From: Clostridium tertium
Lineage (GTDB): Bacteria; Bacillota; Clostridia; Clostridiales; Clostridiaceae
DNA: 64,000 nt
Direction of reading: 5' to 3'
Assembly: GCF_017873245.1 (NCBI RefSeq)
Contig: NZ_JAGGJY010000008.1
Span: 1 to 64,000 of the forward strand
Below the pieces are notes generated by a model. It saw only the letters and a program-made list of their open reading frames with translations, was not told the origin of the DNA and searched no databases. Position numbers and translations under genes: made by a program. Positions within the stretch are counted from its first letter, which is position 1. Every line of letters starts with the position of its first letter. Below, in pieces: positions 25,928-36,700 of this stretch.

Positions 25928-27175
25928 TTATACTAGTCCTATATCATTCCTAAAATACTTATCTTTAAATTCTACTTTTTCTATAGTCTTATACGCATCT
26001 TTTCTTGCTTTTTCTATTGTTTCTCCAACTCCAACTACTGAAAGAACTCTTCCCCCATTAGTTTTCAAAATTTCATTTTCAAGTTTTGCACCTGCTAAGA
26101 AAACTTTATCTTTTATATCATCATCTATAGTGATTTCATATCCCTTAGTGAAGCTTCCTGGATATCCCTTTGATGATAAAACTACATTTACACATGCTCC
26201 ATTTTTCCATTTTACTTCTGTATTTTTCAAATCTTCTATTAATGAAGCTTCTATAAGTTCTAGTAAATCACTTTCCATTAAGTTAAGTACCGATTGTGTT
26301 TCTGGATCTCCCATTCTTACATTATATTCTAAAAGATATGATCCTTTTTTAGTTATCATAATACCAAAGAATATTATACCCTTATAATCAAATCCTTCTT
26401 CTCTTATTCCAACTAAAGTCCTATTCATTATATTTTCTTCAAAATCCTTTAAAACCTCTTCTGTTACATATGGATTAGGTGCTACAACTCCCATACCTCC
26501 AGTATTTGGACCCTTACCACCATCAAAAATTTGCTTATGATCCTTTGCAGATATAAATGGTATAATAGTTTTTCCATCTGTAATTGAAAGAATAGATGCC
26601 TCTACTCCTTCTAAAAACTCTTCTATAATTATTTTTTGCCCTGCTCCATTAAATATATCATCAACCATAAAAGATTTTACTGCAGCTATAGCTTCTTCTT
26701 TATCATTACAGATAGCAACTCCTTTTCCTGCAGCTAATCCATCAGCTTTAACTACAGTAGGATATGGACATTTTTCTAAATAATTTAAAGCTTTATTAAC
26801 ATCATAAAAAACTTCATACTCTGCGGTTTTAACTCCATACTTTTTCATAAAATCCTTAGAAAAACTCTTACTACCTTCAAGCATTGCAGCTTTTTTACTA
26901 GGTCCAAAAATCCTAAGTCCATTCATTTTAAACTTATCAACAATTCCCCTAGTTAAAGGATCTTCGGGCCCAACTACAGTTAAATCAATAAAATTCTCCA
27001 AAGCAAATTCTAAAAGCTGATCTATTTCAATTATATTTACATTCTCACACTTACTTTCCCTAGCAGTTCCCCCATTACCAGGAGCAACAAATATCTTTTC
27101 TACCTTCTCATTCTTAGAAAGCTTCCAAGCAATAGCATGCTCCCTACCACCAGAACCAATTAATAAAATTTTCAT
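25928..27175 (-). CDS. purD: phosphoribosylamine-glycine ligase
   Basis: The 415-residue ATP-grasp enzyme makes GAR from phosphoribosylamine, glycine and ATP (second step of purine synthesis). Motifs are MKILLIGSGGREHAIAWKLS at the N-terminus, VVKADGLAAGKGV in the ATP-grasp domain, and FISAKDHKQIFDGGKGPNTG followed by NVRMGDPETQ. It is the last gene of the pur operon and is separated from purH by a 235-bp palindromic element. Confidence 0.96.
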   Translation of the reverse strand: MKILLIGSGGREHAIAWKLSKNEKVEKIFVAPGNGGTARESKCENVNIIEIDQLLEFALENFIDLTVVGPEDPLTRGIVDKFKMNGLRIFGPSKKAAMLEGSKSFSKDFMKKYGVKTAEYEVFYDVNKALNYLEKCPYPTVVKADGLAAGKGVAICNDKEEAIAAVKSFMVDDIFNGAGQKIIIEEFLEGVEASILSITDGKTIIPFISAKDHKQIFDGGKGPNTGGMGVVAPNPYVTEEVLKDFEENIMNRTLVGIREEGFDYKGIIFFGIMITKKGSYLLEYNVRMGDPETQSVLNLMESDLLELIEASLIEDLKNTEVKWKNGACVNVVLSSKGYPGSFTKGYEITIDDDIKDKVFLAGAKLENEILKTNGGRVLSVVGVGETIEKARKDAYKTIEKVEFKDKYFRNDIGLV

Positions 27176-27261
27176 AATAAATTCCCCCTGCCAGTACTTT
27201 TTTACTTCTTTCCTAATGAAATTTACTTCTAATAACTATAAATCATTTATTTACTATATAG

Positions 27262-27496
27262 AAAAAAGAGAAACTATTGCGGAGGGCTATATCACAATGA
27301 GCTGTTTGTATTTCATTGTTGTTTGAGCGAATGCGAGTTAAGTGAGAATCTAAATCTCTGATTTATCCTTTCGAACTTACTACTACTACTTTTGAGTAGT
27401 AGTTTCATTAAAAATATCACAATTCTGCTGAAAACAACAATAGAAATACTCAGCGAAATTATGTAATAGCCTGAAGTAATAGTTTCTCTTTTTCTT
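27262..27496. repeat. giant palindromic element (family 2, copy 4) between purH and purD
   Basis: A 16-bp perfect outer stem AAAAAGAGAAACTATT (27263-27278) pairs with 27478-27493. The pairing continues imperfectly inward over about 60 bases (GGGCTAT with ATAGCC, GTATTTC..TTGTTGTTT with AAACAACAATAGAAATAC). The interior holds TGTTTGAGCGAATGCGAGTT (27320-27339), the reverse complement of the loop core of the nadE-distal copies, and a CTACTACT..AGTAGTAG hairpin at 27383-27402. Confidence 0.7.
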
Positions 27497-27504
27497 AGTT
27501 AGCA

Positions 27505-29007
27505 TTAATGTTTAAAGTGTCTAACTCCTGTAAATATCATAGATATTCCATGCTCATTACATGCATCAATAGATTCTTGATCTCTTATTGAGCCTCCAGG
27601 TTGTATTATTGCTTTAATACCATTTTTAGCACATTCATCTACTACATCTCTAAATGGGAAAAATGCATCTGACGCTAAAACAGTTGCCCCTTTGCCTCTT
27701 TGAAGTGCTTCTTCTGTAGCCCAGATTCTATTAACTTGTCCTCCACCTATTCCAATTGCTACACCATCTTTTATAGCAACAATTGCATTTGATTTAACAT
27801 ACTTAACTACCTTCATACCAAATAATAAATCTTTCATTTCTTCTTCAGTTGGTTCTTTTTCTGTTACTACTTTTAAGTCATCAATTAACTTTTTATCTTC
27901 TTCTTGAACTAATATTCCACCATCAACTGTAACCATATATTTTTTATCCTTTGGATTATTGTTACATTTAATTACTCTTAAGTTCTTTTTAGTTTTTAAT
28001 ATTTCTAAAGCATCTTCATCAAAATCTGGTGCTGCTACTACTTCTAAGAATATTTTAACCATTTCTTCGGCTGTAGCCTTATCTATTTTTCTATTTATTG
28101 CAACTATTCCACCAAATATTGACGTTGGATCTGCATCATGTGCTTTTTTATAAACTTCAAGAAGAGTTTCTCCAATAGCTACTCCACAAGGAGTATTATG
28201 TTTAAGTCCACAACAAGCTACTTCATCAAATTCAGAAACAACTTTCCAAGCTATGTCTAGGTCTTTTATATTATTATAAGATAGCTCTTTGCCGTTTAAT
28301 ATTTCAAAACTATTCATAGCTCCATCAAATTCTGTTGAACTATAGTATGCTGCACTTTGATGTGGATTTTCTCCATACCTTAAGCTTTGCTTCTTCTTAT
28401 ATGATATTGAAAGGTATTCTGGATATTCTTCATCTTCTAATAAGAAGTTAGATATTGCTGCATCATAAGCACTCATTAAATTAAATACTTTACCTGCAAG
28501 TTTTTTTCTTAACTTTACTGAAACATCTCCATTTTCAGATATTTCCTCCATAACTGCCTTATAGTCTTCTTTATCCGAAATCACTACTACATCTTTAAAA
28601 TTCTTAGCTGCTGCTCTAAGCATTGTAGGTCCACCAATATCTATAAACTCTACCTTTTCATCAAAGCTTAAATTTTCTCTAACCTTTTGAAAAAATGGAT
28701 ATAAATTAACTATAACCATATCTATAGAATTAATATTTCTTTCTTTAATAGTTTTCATATGTTCTTCATTATCCCTTATAGCAAGTATTCCTGCATGAAT
28801 AATTGGGTGAAGAGTTTTAACCCTCCCATCTAGCATCTCAGGAAAATTAGTAACTTCATTAACCTCAATAACACTAACTCCATTATCCTTAAGATGTTTA
28901 TAAGTACCACCTGTAGATATTATTTCAACACCTTTACTTTCTAAAAAATTAGAGAATTCTAAAATACCTTCTTTATCAAAAACACTAACTAAAGCTCTTT
29001 TTATCAA
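27505..29007 (-). CDS. purH: bifunctional AICAR transformylase / IMP cyclohydrolase
   Basis: The 500-residue enzyme catalyses the last two steps of IMP synthesis. The N-terminal IMP cyclohydrolase domain begins [20 protein letters not shown] and carries the phosphate-binding STGGTYKHL; the C-terminal transformylase has [13 protein letters not shown] and the ending [16 protein letters not shown]. The start codon is TTG with AAAGGGG upstream. It is flanked on both sides by palindromic repeats within the operon. Confidence 0.96.
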   Translation of the reverse strand: MIKRALVSVFDKEGILEFSNFLESKGVEIISTGGTYKHLKDNGVSVIEVNEVTNFPEMLDGRVKTLHPIIHAGILAIRDNEEHMKTIKERNINSIDMVIVNLYPFFQKVRENLSFDEKVEFIDIGGPTMLRAAAKNFKDVVVISDKEDYKAVMEEISENGDVSVKLRKKLAGKVFNLMSAYDAAISNFLLEDEEYPEYLSISYKKKQSLRYGENPHQSAAYYSSTEFDGAMNSFEILNGKELSYNNIKDLDIAWKVVSEFDEVACCGLKHNTPCGVAIGETLLEVYKKAHDADPTSIFGGIVAINRKIDKATAEEMVKIFLEVVAAPDFDEDALEILKTKKNLRVIKCNNNPKDKKYMVTVDGGILVQEEDKKLIDDLKVVTEKEPTEEEMKDLLFGMKVVKYVKSNAIVAIKDGVAIGIGGGQVNRIWATEEALQRGKGATVLASDAFFPFRDVVDECAKNGIKAIIQPGGSIRDQESIDACNEHGISMIFTGVRHFKH

Positions 29008-29028
29008 CTAAAAAACCCCTTTCTTTTA

Positions 29029-29165
29029 ATGGAAAGAATTAAAAAGTTAATAATGAAAAAATTATGGTTCAAATTCCTACGGAATTTCTTATTTAATTTC
29101 ATAACTCAACTTTGTTAAGTTGTCTCCTTAACCTTTTCATTTTTTTCATTCCTTCATTATTTCAT
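29029..29165. repeat. two-hairpin intergenic element (family 1, copy C) between purN and purH
   Basis: Hairpin 1 AAATTCC..GGAATTT (29071-29087) and hairpin 2 AACTCAAC..GTTAAGTT (29103-29121) lie between a purine-rich arm (GGAAAGAATTAAAAAG) and a pyrimidine-rich arm (CTTTTCATTTTTTTCATTCC). CTCCTTAA follows hairpin 2. The right arm touches the purN stop. Confidence 0.6.
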
Positions 29166-29770
29166 TTTATTCTCGTTTTTCCATTTATAATTTCAACTTT
29201 ATTTTTACTAATCAAGTCAATTACTTTTGGTAATATCTCATGCTCTTTTTCTAATACTCTTTTTTGCAATGCTTCTTTTGTATCTTCAAAATAAACTGGT
29301 ACCACTTCTTGAAGTATTATTGCTCCGCCATCTACCTCTTCATTTACAAAGTGAACTGTACATCCTGAATATCTTACTCCAGAATTTATGACTGCTTCAT
29401 GAACCTTTAATCCATACATTCTTGGTCCACAAAAGCTTGGTATTAATGATGGATGTATATTTACTATCTTATCTTTAAACTCTTTAAGAATATTTCCTTG
29501 TAATATTGAAAGATATCCCGCAAGAACTATTAAATCAACTTTTCCTTTAGTTAACTCTAATATCCTATCACATGTAGTATCTTTATATTCTTTTTTAGAT
29601 ACTACATAAGTCTTTATTCCTTTTTCCTCCGCTCGTTTTAAAGCAAGTATCCCCTCTTTACTTCCTATAACCATTTCTATTTTACAATTTAAACTTCCAG
29701 CTTCTATTGAATCTATTATTGATTGAAGGTTTGTTCCTCCTCCTGATGCAAGTACTGCTATCTTAAACAA
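29162..29770 (-). CDS. purN: phosphoribosylglycinamide formyltransferase
   Basis: The 202-residue folate-dependent enzyme formylates GAR. Family motifs are IAVLASGGGTNLQSI at the start, the catalytic NIHPSLIPSF, and SGCTVHFVNEEVDGGAI with the key Asp. The start is a TTG overlapping the end of purM by 13 bases, with GGAGGTGAAGG inside purM as ribosome site. Confidence 0.95.
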   Translation of the reverse strand: MFKIAVLASGGGTNLQSIIDSIEAGSLNCKIEMVIGSKEGILALKRAEEKGIKTYVVSKKEYKDTTCDRILELTKGKVDLIVLAGYLSILQGNILKEFKDKIVNIHPSLIPSFCGPRMYGLKVHEAVINSGVRYSGCTVHFVNEEVDGGAIILQEVVPVYFEDTKEALQKRVLEKEHEILPKVIDLISKNKVEIINGKTRIK

Positions 29771-30759
29771 ACACCTTCACCTCCAGATGTTACATAACCT
29801 ATATCATAAGCTTTTTCTCCCATTTCAATTAAAGCTTTTGTAATAGGTTCAGCATCCGCTTCATTTACACATATTACAAACCCAATCCCCATATTGAAAG
29901 TATTGTACATATGATCCTTATCTACACCTTTTTCTATTATCTTTTCAAATATTAATGGTAATGGATAGCTATCTTTTTTTATTACTGCTGTAAAATTTTC
30001 TCCATTAAACATTCTTGGAATATTTTCTATAAATCCACCGCCTGTGATATGTGCCATTCCTTTTATTTCAAAGCTCTCAAGTAATTTCAAAATTGGCTTA
30101 ACATAAATTTTTGTTGGAGTTATTAAAGTTTTCCAAGCTTCTTTTCCACCTAAATCTTCATTTAAATCTTCAAATAATTTTCTAACTAGTGAATAACCAT
30201 TGGAATGTAAACCAGAAGATGCAATACCTATAAGCTTGTCTCCTTCTTTTATGTTCTTACCATTTATTATTTTATCTTTATCTACAATCCCTACAGCAAA
30301 ACCCGCCATGTCATATTCACCCTCTCTATAAAAGCCTGGCATTTCAGCAGTTTCTCCTCCAACTAAAGCACAATCTCCTTGAATACATCCTTCTGATACA
30401 CCTTTTACTAAATCTGCTGCAACCTCGGCTTCTAGCTTTCCACAAGCTATATAGTCTAAGAAGAATAATGGTTTTGCTCCATGACATAAAATATCATTAA
30501 CACACATTGCAACACAATCTATTCCTACAGTATCATATTTTTTAGTTTTAAAGGCTATATCAAGTTTAGTTCCAACTCCATCTGTCCCAGAAACTAAAAC
30601 TGGCTTTTTATATCCTTCTGGAAGCTCAACCATTCCTGCAAAGCTTCCAAGGCCATTTAGTACATAATCACTCATTGTTCTACTTGCATATTCTTTTATA
30701 AGCTTTACTGATCTATATCCTTCTTCTATATTAACTCCAGCTTCTTTATAAGTTATCAT
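29758..30759 (-). CDS. purM: phosphoribosylformylglycinamidine cyclo-ligase (AIR synthetase)
   Basis: The 333-residue enzyme closes the imidazole ring to give AIR. Recognised blocks are MITYKEAGVNIEEG, VSGTDGVGTKLDIAF, GIDCVAMCVNDILCHGAKPL and GLHSNGYSLVRK, typical of the PurM/PurL ATP-binding superfamily. It starts 22 bases after purF and overlaps purN. Confidence 0.96.
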   Translation of the reverse strand: MITYKEAGVNIEEGYRSVKLIKEYASRTMSDYVLNGLGSFAGMVELPEGYKKPVLVSGTDGVGTKLDIAFKTKKYDTVGIDCVAMCVNDILCHGAKPLFFLDYIACGKLEAEVAADLVKGVSEGCIQGDCALVGGETAEMPGFYREGEYDMAGFAVGIVDKDKIINGKNIKEGDKLIGIASSGLHSNGYSLVRKLFEDLNEDLGGKEAWKTLITPTKIYVKPILKLLESFEIKGMAHITGGGFIENIPRMFNGENFTAVIKKDSYPLPLIFEKIIEKGVDKDHMYNTFNMGIGFVICVNEADAEPITKALIEMGEKAYDIGYVTSGGEGVCLR

Positions 30760-30781
30760 TTAACACACTACCTTTCAGCTT

Positions 30782-32188
30782 TTATTTTGCTCCTTCTATA
30801 GGTGTTGCTACTGGATATATTCCATTAAAGCAACCAACACAATATCCACAGTTTTCTTTAAAGCAACTATACATACCTTCCATACTTAAATATCCTAAAC
30901 TATCGCATCCTATTGCTTCTCTTATTTCTTCAATTGATTTTTTGGCTCCTATAAGCTCACTTCTATATGGAGTATCTATTCCAAAGTAGCAAGGAAATTT
31001 AACTATTGGTGAAGCTACTAAAAAATGAACTTCCTTTGCTCCTGCCCTTCTTAGAGAATCAACTAAATGTTTTGATGTTGTCCCCCTAACTATTGAATCA
31101 TCAATTAACACAACTTTTTTTCCACTTATATTTGATTTAAGTGGATTTAACTTTACTGCTACGGCTCTTTCTCTAATTTCTTGAGAAGGCGTTATAAAGG
31201 TTCTACCTACATATCTATTTTTCACGAAACCAGTATCATAAGGTATTCCTGAAGCTTTTGAATATCCTATAGCTGATGGAATCCCTGAATCTGGAACTGC
31301 AACTACAACATCTGCATCTATTTTATATTCTCTAAATAATTGCTCTCCCGCTCTAACTCTTGACTCATGAACATCTAATCCATCTATTGTTGAATCTGGT
31401 CTAGCAAAATAAATATATTCAAAAGCACATGTTTGACATTGTGTGTTTTCTGAATACTTATATGATTTAATTCCATTATCATCTATAATAATTATTTCAC
31501 CTGGTTCTACATCTCTAATCAATTCTGCTCCTATTGCATCTAAAGCACAACTTTCTGATGATAATACATAGCCTTCCTCAGTCTTTCCAAGACATAAAGG
31601 TCTAATTCCATGTGGATCTCTAACTCCTATAAGTTTATCCTTTGTCAAAATTACCATTGCAAAAGACCCTCTTATTGCTTGGATGGAATCATAGATTGCC
31701 TTTTCTATCCCCTTTTTAGCTCCTCTTGCTATTAAATTTGCTATAACTTCTGAATCTATTGATGTATGAAAGACATGTCCGCCATCTTCTAAAAGTTCTC
31801 TAATTACATCAGCATTTACTAAAGTACCATTATGAGCCATTGCTATTGAACCAAGCTTAGTTTGACTAAGTAATGGTTGTGCATTTTCAATTCTAGTATC
31901 TCCACATGTAGAATATCTAACATGTCCTATTGCTGCAAAACCTTTAAGTCTGTTCAAATCCTCTTTAGAAAAAGCCTCTGTTATAAGCCCCATCCCCTTA
32001 TGAATATCAACACCCTCGCCATTTGCTACAGCTATTCCAGCACTTTCTTGTCCTCTATGCTGAAGTGCATATAACCCATAATAAGTCATTGATGCAACAT
32101 CCATAGGCTTATTTACATAAACACCAAAAACACCACATTCATCCTTAAATTTATCATTATCCGGATCCAAAATTAAATTTGAGTTCAA
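30782..32188 (-). CDS. purF: glutamine PRPP amidotransferase
   Basis: The 468-residue committed enzyme of purine synthesis has an N-terminal propeptide (17 residues) before the nucleophile Cys18 in DECGVFGVY, and a PRPP-binding motif VVLIDDSIVRGTTS. Four cysteines near the C-terminus (CYFG.. and MYSCFKENCGYC) suggest the Bacillus-type iron-sulphur cluster. The start codon is TTG after GGGGGTG. A family 1 repeat lies upstream, before purC. Confidence 0.95.
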   Translation of the reverse strand: MNSNLILDPDNDKFKDECGVFGVYVNKPMDVASMTYYGLYALQHRGQESAGIAVANGEGVDIHKGMGLITEAFSKEDLNRLKGFAAIGHVRYSTCGDTRIENAQPLLSQTKLGSIAMAHNGTLVNADVIRELLEDGGHVFHTSIDSEVIANLIARGAKKGIEKAIYDSIQAIRGSFAMVILTKDKLIGVRDPHGIRPLCLGKTEEGYVLSSESCALDAIGAELIRDVEPGEIIIIDDNGIKSYKYSENTQCQTCAFEYIYFARPDSTIDGLDVHESRVRAGEQLFREYKIDADVVVAVPDSGIPSAIGYSKASGIPYDTGFVKNRYVGRTFITPSQEIRERAVAVKLNPLKSNISGKKVVLIDDSIVRGTTSKHLVDSLRRAGAKEVHFLVASPIVKFPCYFGIDTPYRSELIGAKKSIEEIREAIGCDSLGYLSMEGMYSCFKENCGYCVGCFNGIYPVATPIEGAK

Positions 32189-32209
32189 AAAAACACCCCC
32201 ACTAAAAGT

Positions 32210-32350
32210 TAGAAAGTAAAAAAGTGAAAAGTGGAAAAGTTATAGATATAATTCAGACAAGCTGAATTGTTTAATTTTAACTTCTAAAAAACTCTGTAAG
32301 AGTTTTACCCTAAACTCTTTCACTCTTAATTTTTAACTCCTTCACTATTT
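32210..32350. repeat. two-hairpin intergenic element (family 1, copy D) between purC and purF
   Basis: Hairpin 1 AATTCAG..CTGAATT (32250-32268) and hairpin 2 AAAACTCT..AGAGTTTT (32288-32306) lie between a purine-rich arm (GAAAGTAAAAAAGTGAAAAG) and a pyrimidine-rich arm (CTCTTTCACTCTTAATTTTT). Hairpin 1 is identical in its core to copy E. Confidence 0.6.
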
Positions 32351-33049
32351 CTGTATTCTGTTTAATATTTCTACATAAGCGTCTTTTACATTTCCAAGGT
32401 CTCTTCTAAATCTATCCTTGTCTAATTTTTCTCCTGTTGTTGCATCCCAAAATCTGCATGTATCTGGTGAAATTTCATCTGCTAATAGAATTTCCCCATT
32501 GTATCTTCCAAATTCTAATTTAAAATCTATTAATCTTATATTTTGCTTTATGAAGAATTCTTTTAGTAAGTCATTAATTTTAGCAGTCATTTCATAAATC
32601 TTGTTTAGTTCTTCAAATGTAGTAGCTCCTATCCCAACCGCGTGATAGTCGTTTATTAATGGATCTCCTAGTGAATCATCTTTATATGACAATTCAAATA
32701 CTGTAGTTTTAAGTTCAAATCCCTCTTCTAAGCCCAATCTTTTGGCCATTGATCCAGCTGCTACATTTCTAACTATTACTTCTAAAGGTACTATTTCTAC
32801 CTTCTTACAAAGTTGTTCTCTTTCACTTAACTTTTCTATAAAGTGTGTCTTTATTCCATTTTCATTTAGCATTTCAAAAATCATTGAAGTAATTGCATTA
32901 TTTAAAACACCTTTTTCTTCAATTTGACCTTTCTTTTCACCATTAAATGCTGTTGCATCATCTTTATAATAAACGATAACTTCGTCTGCCTTTTCTGTAG
33001 CATATATTTTTTTTGCTTTTCCTTCATACATCATTTCTAATTTTTTCAT
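32345..33049 (-). CDS. purC: SAICAR synthetase
   Basis: The 234-residue ATP-dependent ligase adds aspartate to CAIR. The N-terminus [21 protein letters not shown], the central [15 protein letters not shown] and the C-terminal [14 protein letters not shown] are diagnostic. The ATG overlaps the purE stop by one base (TAATG), so translation is coupled. Confidence 0.96.
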   Translation of the reverse strand: MKKLEMMYEGKAKKIYATEKADEVIVYYKDDATAFNGEKKGQIEEKGVLNNAITSMIFEMLNENGIKTHFIEKLSEREQLCKKVEIVPLEVIVRNVAAGSMAKRLGLEEGFELKTTVFELSYKDDSLGDPLINDYHAVGIGATTFEELNKIYEMTAKINDLLKEFFIKQNIRLIDFKLEFGRYNGEILLADEISPDTCRFWDATTGEKLDKDRFRRDLGNVKDAYVEILNRIQK

Positions 33050-33528
33050 TATAACTCTACCCCTTCTCCATTTTCTTCTATAAACTTACTTTTCATATCT
33101 AATCTAAATTTATTTAATTTTTCTCTTAATGAACTATCCTTTATAGCAAGCATTTGTACTGCAAGCATTCCTGCATTATAACTGTTATTAATTCCAACTG
33201 TTGCAACTGGAATTGATTTTGGCATTTGTACTATTGAAAATAAAGCATCTAACCCCTCCACTGCCCCTTTTATTGGAACTCCTATTACAGGCATAGTAGT
33301 TTGAGAAGCTATAACACCAGGCAAGTGAGCTGCAAGTCCAGCCCCTGCAATAACAACTTCACATCCATTTTCCTCAGCTTTCTTTAAAGTCTCCGTCAAC
33401 TTTTCTGGAACCCTATGAGCTGATAATACATAAGCCTTAAACTCTACTCCAAACTCTCTTAAACAATTAGCAGCTCCCTTCATAACATCAGTATCAGATT
33501 TACTTCCAAAAAATATAGCTACCTTCAT
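33049..33528 (-). CDS. purE: N5-CAIR mutase, class I PurE
   Basis: The 159-residue protein has [29 protein letters not shown] and [14 protein letters not shown], typical of PurE. No purK is visible in the window, although class I PurE normally uses the N5-CAIR made by PurK, so purK may be elsewhere. A strong GGGGGG tract precedes the ATG. Confidence 0.95.
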   Translation of the reverse strand: MKVAIFFGSKSDTDVMKGAANCLREFGVEFKAYVLSAHRVPEKLTETLKKAEENGCEVVIAGAGLAAHLPGVIASQTTMPVIGVPIKGAVEGLDALFSIVQMPKSIPVATVGINNSYNAGMLAVQMLAIKDSSLREKLNKFRLDMKSKFIEENGEGVEL

Positions 33529-33551
33529 ATAAAAACCCCCCCGTTTTATTA

Positions 33552-33757
33552 ATTGATAATTGACAATTATTGAAAAAATTCAGTAGACTGAATTTTTTAA
33601 TTTATATATTTAAAGTACCGATATATCAATAATCCAATATTTTAAAATTCATTTCTGATCAAATAGTTTTCATATTATATACTTAAAATCAATAACTCAG
33701 TTTGTCTGAGTTATCTCCTAAATTATCCATTGTGCATTATTCATTTTCCATTACTTA
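33552..33757. repeat. two-hairpin intergenic element (family 1, copy E) between purL and purE
   Basis: Hairpin 1 is AAAAAATTCAG..CTGAATTTTTT (33573-33598, 11-bp stem). Hairpin 2 is ATAACTCAG..CTGAGTTAT (33692-33714). ATCTCCTAA follows hairpin 2. The flanks TTGATAATTGACAATTATTG and ATTGTGCATTATTCATTTTC are partly complementary. It is the longest copy, about 205 bases, with an unpaired AT-rich middle. Confidence 0.6.
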
Positions 33758-36700
33758 AAGTACTTTACTCCTGCTTTGAATATCTTTTGATCAAAGTTTC
33801 CTGGTACATTTTTATATAGGTTTTCTCCTATTCTTTCTGAATGCCCCATTTTACCAAGTATTCTTCCATCTGGACTCGTTATTCCTTCTATACCTAACAT
33901 TGAACCATTTGGATTAAAAGGCATATCAATAGATATTTCACCATTTAAATCAACATATTGTGTTGCAATTTGTCCATTTTCTCTTAATTTTTCTATTAAA
34001 TCTCTTGGAGCAACAAACCTTCCTTCTCCGTGAGAAATTGCAATTGAATGTATATCTCCTAGGTTTACTTCGTTAAACCATGGTGATTTGTTTGATGTTA
34101 TTTTAGTTCTAACTATTGAACTCATATGTCTATTGATTTCATTGTAAGTTAATGTTGCCATATCTTCTTCTATATTTACAATTTCACCATAAGGTACTAA
34201 TCCTAGTTTTATCAGTGCTTGGAAGCCATTACATATACCAAGTATTAATCCATCTCTATTTTTTAATAGATCCATTACAGCATCTTTGATTCTTTCATTT
34301 CTAAATACTGTTGCTATAAATTTACCTGATCCATCTGGTTCATCTCCAGCTGAAAACCCACCTGGTAACATAATTATTTGGCTTTCTCTTATGCTTTTTT
34401 CCATTTTTAAAATTGATTCATTCAAAAGTTCTTTATTCATATTATTTAAAACTAACTCTGAAACTTCTGCACCTTCATCCTTAAAGGCTCTTGCACAATC
34501 ATATTCACAGTTTGTTCCTGGGAAAACCGGAATAAATACTTTTGGTTTTACAACTTTTATTAAAGGTGTCTTTACTTCTTTAGATTCATATAATACTGTT
34601 TCAATTTTTTCTTTTTTATCTTCTGTTTTTACCTTAAATACATTTGATAACTTTTCTTCTAGTATCTTTTCTAAAACTTCTATATCAAAATTAATGTCAT
34701 ACTCCTTTGAAACTATAGCCCTATTTTCTGTTGTATTGCCTATTACTTTATAAGCGCAACCATTAAATTCTTTTTCTATTTCAACATCATTATTAACTTC
34801 TAAAACTAAGCTTCCATAATTAAGTTCAAATAACGCTTCTTTACTTAATCCTTCAAACTCTACCCCAATTCTATTTCCTAAACTCATTTTAGTTAAAGCT
34901 TCTGCTACTCCACCAAATTTTAATGATGAAGCAGAAATAACTTTTTTATCTAAAATAAGTTCATGTAACTTTTCTAAGTTCTTCTTATATCCATCTACTT
35001 TTAATGTCATATCTTCATTTTTTTCAGCTATTAAAAGTACTATCTTAGAATTATTATTTTTAAATTCTGGAGATATAATATCTTTAGCTTTAGCAACATC
35101 CACTGCAAATGCCACTAATGATGGAGGTACATCTAAATCCCCAAAAGTACCTGACATTGAATCCTTTCCACCAATAGCTGGTATTCCTAAATCCATTTGT
35201 GCTTGATATGCTCCAAGTAATGCTGAAAAAGGTTTTCCCCATTTATTTTTATCTTTTCCTAATCTCTCAAAATACTCTTGCAATGTAAGTCTTGCTTTCT
35301 TATAATCTCCACCCATAGCTGAAAGTTTTGTTACTGCTTCTATCACTGAATAATATGCCATATGGTATGGACTCCACATCCCCATGTCTGGATTAAATCC
35401 ATATGTCATTAATGTTGCATCTTTACTTTCTCCATTTAGAACTGGTATCTTAGCTGCCATACCTTCTGCTGGTGTTGTTTGATATTTTCCACCAAAAGGC
35501 ATAAGCACAGTTCCTGCACCTATAGTTGCATCGAATCTTTCAACTAAGCCCTTTTGCATTGATACATTTAATTTTCTTAATATATTAATCCACGCTTCTT
35601 TTACATCCACATCTTTTATGTTAAATGGATATTTCTTTGGCGATTTCACTTCTACTTCAGTTGTTTGTCTTGCCCCATTTGTATCTAAGAATTCCCTTTT
35701 TAAATCTACAATGTTTTTTCCTCTCCATATCATTCTAAGTCTTTCATTATCAGTTACTTCAGCTACCTTAACAGCCTCTAAATTTTCTTCAGCGCATAAA
35801 TTTATAAATTTTTTCTCATCTTCTTTATTAACTACAACGGCCATTCTTTCCTGTGATTCTGAAATAGCAATTTCCGTTCCATCTAAACCCTCATACTTTT
35901 TAGGAACTTTATCTAAATCTATATCTAAACCTCTTGTTAATTCTCCAATTGCAACTGAAACTCCACCTGCTCCAAAATCATTACATCTTTTTATCATCTT
36001 TGAAACTTCTGAGCTTCTAAATAATCTTTGAATCTTTCTTTCTGTAGGAGGATTTCCTTTTTGAACTTCTGCTCCACACTCATTAATTGAATCTTCTGTA
36101 TGTTCTTTAGAGGATCCTGTTGCTCCACCTAGTCCATCTCTTCCAGTTCTTCCACCTAAAAGAATTACAACATCTCCCGCCTTTGGTTCTTCTCTAACTA
36201 CATTTTCTTTTGGTGCAGCTGCTATAACAGCTCCAACTTCCATTCTTTTAGCAACATAATTAGGATGATATATTTCTGAAACTTGTCCCGTAGCAAGACC
36301 TATTTGGTTTCCATATGAGCTATATCCATGTGCTGCTCCTAAAGTTATAGTTCTTTGAGGAAGTTTTCCTTTTAATGTTTCTTCTATATTAACAGTTGGA
36401 TCTGCAGCTCCTGTAACCCTCATTGCTTGATATACATAAGTTCTTCCTGATAATGGATCCCTAATTGCTCCACCAAGACATGTAGCTGCTCCTCCAAAAG
36501 GTTCTATTTCAGTTGGATGGTTATGTGTTTCATTTTTAAACATTACTAGATATTCTTCTATTCCATTATTAGTTTCTATATTCACATTTATTGAACAAGC
36601 ATTTATTTCATCAGATACATCTAAATCTTCTAATAGACCTTTCTTTCTCATTTCCTTCATTGTTATAACTGCAATATCCATTAATGTTTCATCTCTAGCA

